A DNA stretch of 64,000 nt from Rhodothalassium salexigens DSM 2132. GTDB lineage: Bacteria > Pseudomonadota > Alphaproteobacteria > Sphingomonadales > Rhodothalassiaceae. Below are positions 62,215-64,000 of this stretch, piece by piece. The notes beneath the pieces are model-generated. The model searched no databases. It had not been told where the DNA came from and saw only the letters and a program-made list of their open reading frames with translations. The position numbers were made by a program, and so were the translations under genes. The DNA lies in NCBI RefSeq assembly GCF_004341375.1, contig NZ_SLXO01000001.1, positions 248,001 through 312,000 of the forward strand. Direction: 5' to 3'. Numbering within the stretch: position 1 is the first letter of the stretch; every line of letters begins with the position of its first letter.

Positions 62215-62570
62215 TCCAGCGCTCCCTTCTTCCACTCATAGGCAAAGCCGACCGTCAGGATGGTCAAAAAGACCCCCATGGACAACCAACCGTAAAGGCC
62301 GATGTCCTTGAGCGCGACCACCCAAGGAAACAGAAAGGCGACCTCCAAATCGAAGATGATGAACAGGATGGCCACCAGATAGAACCGCACGTCGAACTTG
62401 CCGCGTGCGTCCCCGAAGGCGTCGAAGCCGGACTCATAGGCCGACAGCTTCTCCGGATCGGGACGGTCTGGATAGACGGTCAGGGCCAGCACAATGAACA
62501 GGCCCGACACCACGACGGCGATCAACGTCAGGATCAGAATCGGCAGATAGTCAAAGAGAAAACCGTCCAC
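62205..62570 (-). CDS. nuoA: NADH-quinone oxidoreductase subunit A
   Basis: A 121-residue ND3-like subunit with three helices. [20 protein letters not shown] is the hallmark Cys-less loop around the quinone cavity, followed by [17 protein letters not shown]. It is the first gene of the nuo operon. GTG at 62570 (reading [12 protein letters not shown]) is preferred, since GAGGTG lies six bases upstream; GTG at 62579 would add three residues. Confidence 0.95.
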   Translation of the reverse strand: MDGFLFDYLPILILTLIAVVVSGLFIVLALTVYPDRPDPEKLSAYESGFDAFGDARGKFDVRFYLVAILFIIFDLEVAFLFPWVVALKDIGLYGWLSMGVFLTILTVGFAYEWKKGALEWE

Positions 62571-62947
62571 GGCACTCACCTCTGGCTATACGCGGGCGGA
62601 CGACCCGCGCCGTGCGTGCCGGGCCAAGGGTTGGCTCGTGCCTCGCACGGGATTGCGGCCTGCGGTGCACGCTGGACTGCGAAGCTTTTGGAAGGTCCCC
62701 AGGACCGTCCGGTAAGCCCCGGATCGTCGGGCAGACCCGACGGACGCTCCGCCGCGCACCCCGCATTGCCGCGGGTCGTATCAGCTTTCGCCGGTTCGGG
62801 AAAGCTTTTCCGACCCCTGAGCCATGGTGACGCAGAAAAGCACCCGGCCCGCCATACGGCGACCATACCGTATACCAGACCAAATTGGTATCATTGATTT
62901 CTGCGTGTCTCGGGAAAGACGACGGCAAGCCTTTCCATTAAGGAAAG
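62571..62947 (-). promoter_or_regulatory. nuo operon upstream region with overlapping dyads
   Basis: About 375 bp between tRNA-Asp and nuoA, likely containing the nuo promoter. Three overlapping inverted repeats lie together: ATACGG/CCGTAT (62854-62873), ATACCA-N8-TGGTAT (62872-62891) and ACCAA-A-TTGGT (62879-62889). They are the only clear dyads in the region apart from GGAAA-GCT-TTTCC near 62800. An operator is plausible; the regulator is not known. No coding frame is supported. Confidence 0.5.
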
Positions 62948-63024
62948 TGGCGCGAGTGACGGGACTTGAACCCGCGGCCTCTGGCGTGACAGGCCAGCGC
63001 TCTAACCAACTGAGCTACACCCGC
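62948..63024 (-). tRNA. tRNA-Asp (anticodon GTC)
   Basis: A 77-nt tRNA with encoded CCA. Acceptor GCGGGTG pairs with CACTCGC (one G-T); D-arm AGCTCAGTTGGTTAGAGC; anticodon stem-loop CTGGC-CTGTCAC-GCCAG with anticodon GTC; T-loop GGTTCAAGTCC. It reads GAC and GAU. Confidence 0.97.
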
Positions 63025-63043
63025 TTGCGTCGTCGTGGGGCGG

Positions 63044-63072
63044 TTTCTAGTGGGACCGGCGCAGCCTGTCAA
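63044..63072 (-). promoter_or_regulatory. Sigma70 promoter of tRNA-Asp
   Basis: On the minus strand TTGACA (63072-63067), a 17-bp spacer and TAGAAA (63049-63044) form a perfect -35 box and a 4/6 -10 box, with transcription expected a few bases before the tRNA 5' end. Confidence 0.8.
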
Positions 63073-63148
63073 CGGCTTTCTGTCGAACTTTTTTCCGGCC
63101 ACGGTTTTTTTCCGGAACAGCCCGGTTTTCAGGGACTTAGCCGTCGAC

Positions 63149-64000
63149 CTAGGCATTCAAACGGACGGTCTCGGGATCGACCCGGGTCGACGGCAGGGTC
63201 AACTCGGCGCGGACCCCGGCGCCGGATATGGGGGTCAACGAAACCGAGCCGCCATGCAGTTCGGCCAGGCGTTTGGTCAGCGGCAGCCCGAGACCGATGC
63301 CTTCATGGGGCCGGGTCAAGCCCGAATGGGCTTGGCCGAACGCCTTCATGGCGCGGCGCAGGGCGGTCTCGTCCATTCCCTCGCCCTCATCTTCGACGAC
63401 CAGCGCCATGGCGCCGTCCGCGTGCCGGGCCGCCGAAACCCGCACAAGCCCGCCCCGGGGGCTGAAGCGGATGGCATTCGACAGCATCTGTTCGAGCATC
63501 TGGAACAGCAGCACCCGATCCGCCAGAACGGTCAGGTCCGCGGCCGCCGGGGCGACCTCCAAACGCACGTCTCCGGCCTCCGCCTCAGGCGTCATTTGCC
63601 GGACCGCTTGCCCGAGCAGCGGCGCCACCGCGACGATCTCGTTTTCCAATTTCAGATCGCCCTGTTCGCACTGCACGAAGCCGAGCAACTTCTCGATGGT
63701 CTTGAGCAACCGACCGCCGCCATCGCCGATCGACTGGGCATAGTCGCGGACCTGATCGCTGCTTAACGGGGCATCGTGGTTTGAAATCAGATGGGCGAAC
63801 CCCATGATGGCGTTGAGCGGCGTGCGCAGTTCATGCCCGGCCAGGGCGAGAAACTCTTGTTTCGCCTCGGCCGAGCGCCGGGCCGCCTCCTCGGCTTCGG
63901 CGACCCGGGCCTCCAATTCCGCCTCCCGCTTGAGCCGGTCGCGCCGGTCGACCAGCGCCGACACGGTAAGCCCGGCCAAATCCTCCAGCACCGCCAATTG
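63149..64000 (-). CDS. Sensor histidine kinase, N-terminus beyond the window
   Basis: At least 283 codons, open at the right edge. The segment VLEDLAGLTVSALVDRRDRL resembles the last helix of a GAF domain, then a coiled linker rich in Glu, Ala and Arg leads to HisKA with the His in FLALAGHELRTPLNAIMGFA. HATPase_c follows (MLSNAIRFSPRG, VEDEGEGMDE, GIGLGLPLTKRLAELHGGSV). The TTG near 63997 is not a convincing start, so the gene almost certainly extends right. It is followed by tRNA-Asp in the same direction. Confidence 0.88.
   Translation of the reverse strand, partial: QLAVLEDLAGLTVSALVDRRDRLKREAELEARVAEAEEAARRSAEAKQEFLALAGHELRTPLNAIMGFAHLISNHDAPLSSDQVRDYAQSIGDGGGRLLKTIEKLLGFVQCEQGDLKLENEIVAVAPLLGQAVRQMTPEAEAGDVRLEVAPAAADLTVLADRVLLFQMLEQMLSNAIRFSPRGGLVRVSAARHADGAMALVVEDEGEGMDETALRRAMKAFGQAHSGLTRPHEGIGLGLPLTKRLAELHGGSVSLTPISGAGVRAELTLPSTRVDPETVRLNA

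Overview
The window looks like chromosomal DNA of a GC-rich (about two-thirds G+C), Gram-negative alphaproteobacterium able to fix CO2 by the Calvin cycle. The evidence is a form IC (red-type) RuBisCO operon with CbbX and CbbR, a 14-subunit nuo operon whose distal genes run into coaX-rnj-mce-DUF1467, the block rlpA-dacC-tmk-holB-metG-tatD-MBL, outer-membrane proteins (OmpW, TonB-dependent receptors) and lipoprotein signals. I cannot name a genus. No phage, insertion sequence, CRISPR array or rRNA gene was seen, and almost everything is ordinary chromosomal content.

Layout. 1-6 kb: an alpha-methylacyl-CoA racemase-like enzyme, a DksA/TraR zinc-finger protein, glycerol kinase, and a metX-metB pair read leftward behind a SAM-I riboswitch. 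6-14.3 kb: the Calvin cycle operon, transcribed leftward as cbbF-cbbP-cbbA-cbbL-cbbS-cbbX-rpe, with divergent cbbR. 14.4-21 kb: a large secreted Asp-box beta-propeller protein, a small outer-membrane barrel and a RhlE-type DEAD-box helicase. 21-30.8 kb: a leftward cell-envelope and replication cluster (lytic transglycosylase, RlpA, D,D-carboxypeptidase, Tmk, HolB, MetG, TatD, metallo-hydrolase, retropepsin-like protease). 31-38 kb: tRNA-Ser, a small GTG-start membrane protein, a PAS histidine kinase, a soluble PAS-MCP, OmpW with an FNR/FixK-type box, and a TPR-sulfotransferase. 38-44 kb: two tandem paralogous TonB-dependent receptors. 44.4-62.6 kb: one very long leftward operon nuoABCDE-(66 aa)-F-(62 aa)-GHIJKLMN-coaX-rnj-mce-DUF1467. 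62.9-64 kb: tRNA-Asp with a recognisable sigma70 promoter, and a histidine kinase cut by the window edge.

How the genes fit together. The cbb cluster supplies phosphoribulokinase, RuBisCO with its activase, and the FBPase, aldolase and epimerase of the regeneration phase. Transketolase and glyceraldehyde-3-phosphate dehydrogenase are not in the window. Complex I supplies respiratory NADH oxidation or reverse electron flow. The MetX/MetB pair under SAM control makes sulfur amino-acid precursors. The envelope cluster couples septal and peptidoglycan remodelling genes to core replication and translation genes.

The least explained items are two small two-helix membrane proteins inside the nuo operon, a sharply bounded near-identical block shared by the two TonB receptors (probable gene conversion), the structured cbbS-cbbX spacer, and the Xanthomonas-like active-site motif of the SAM-controlled MetX. 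I did not find a convincing wholly new biological system.
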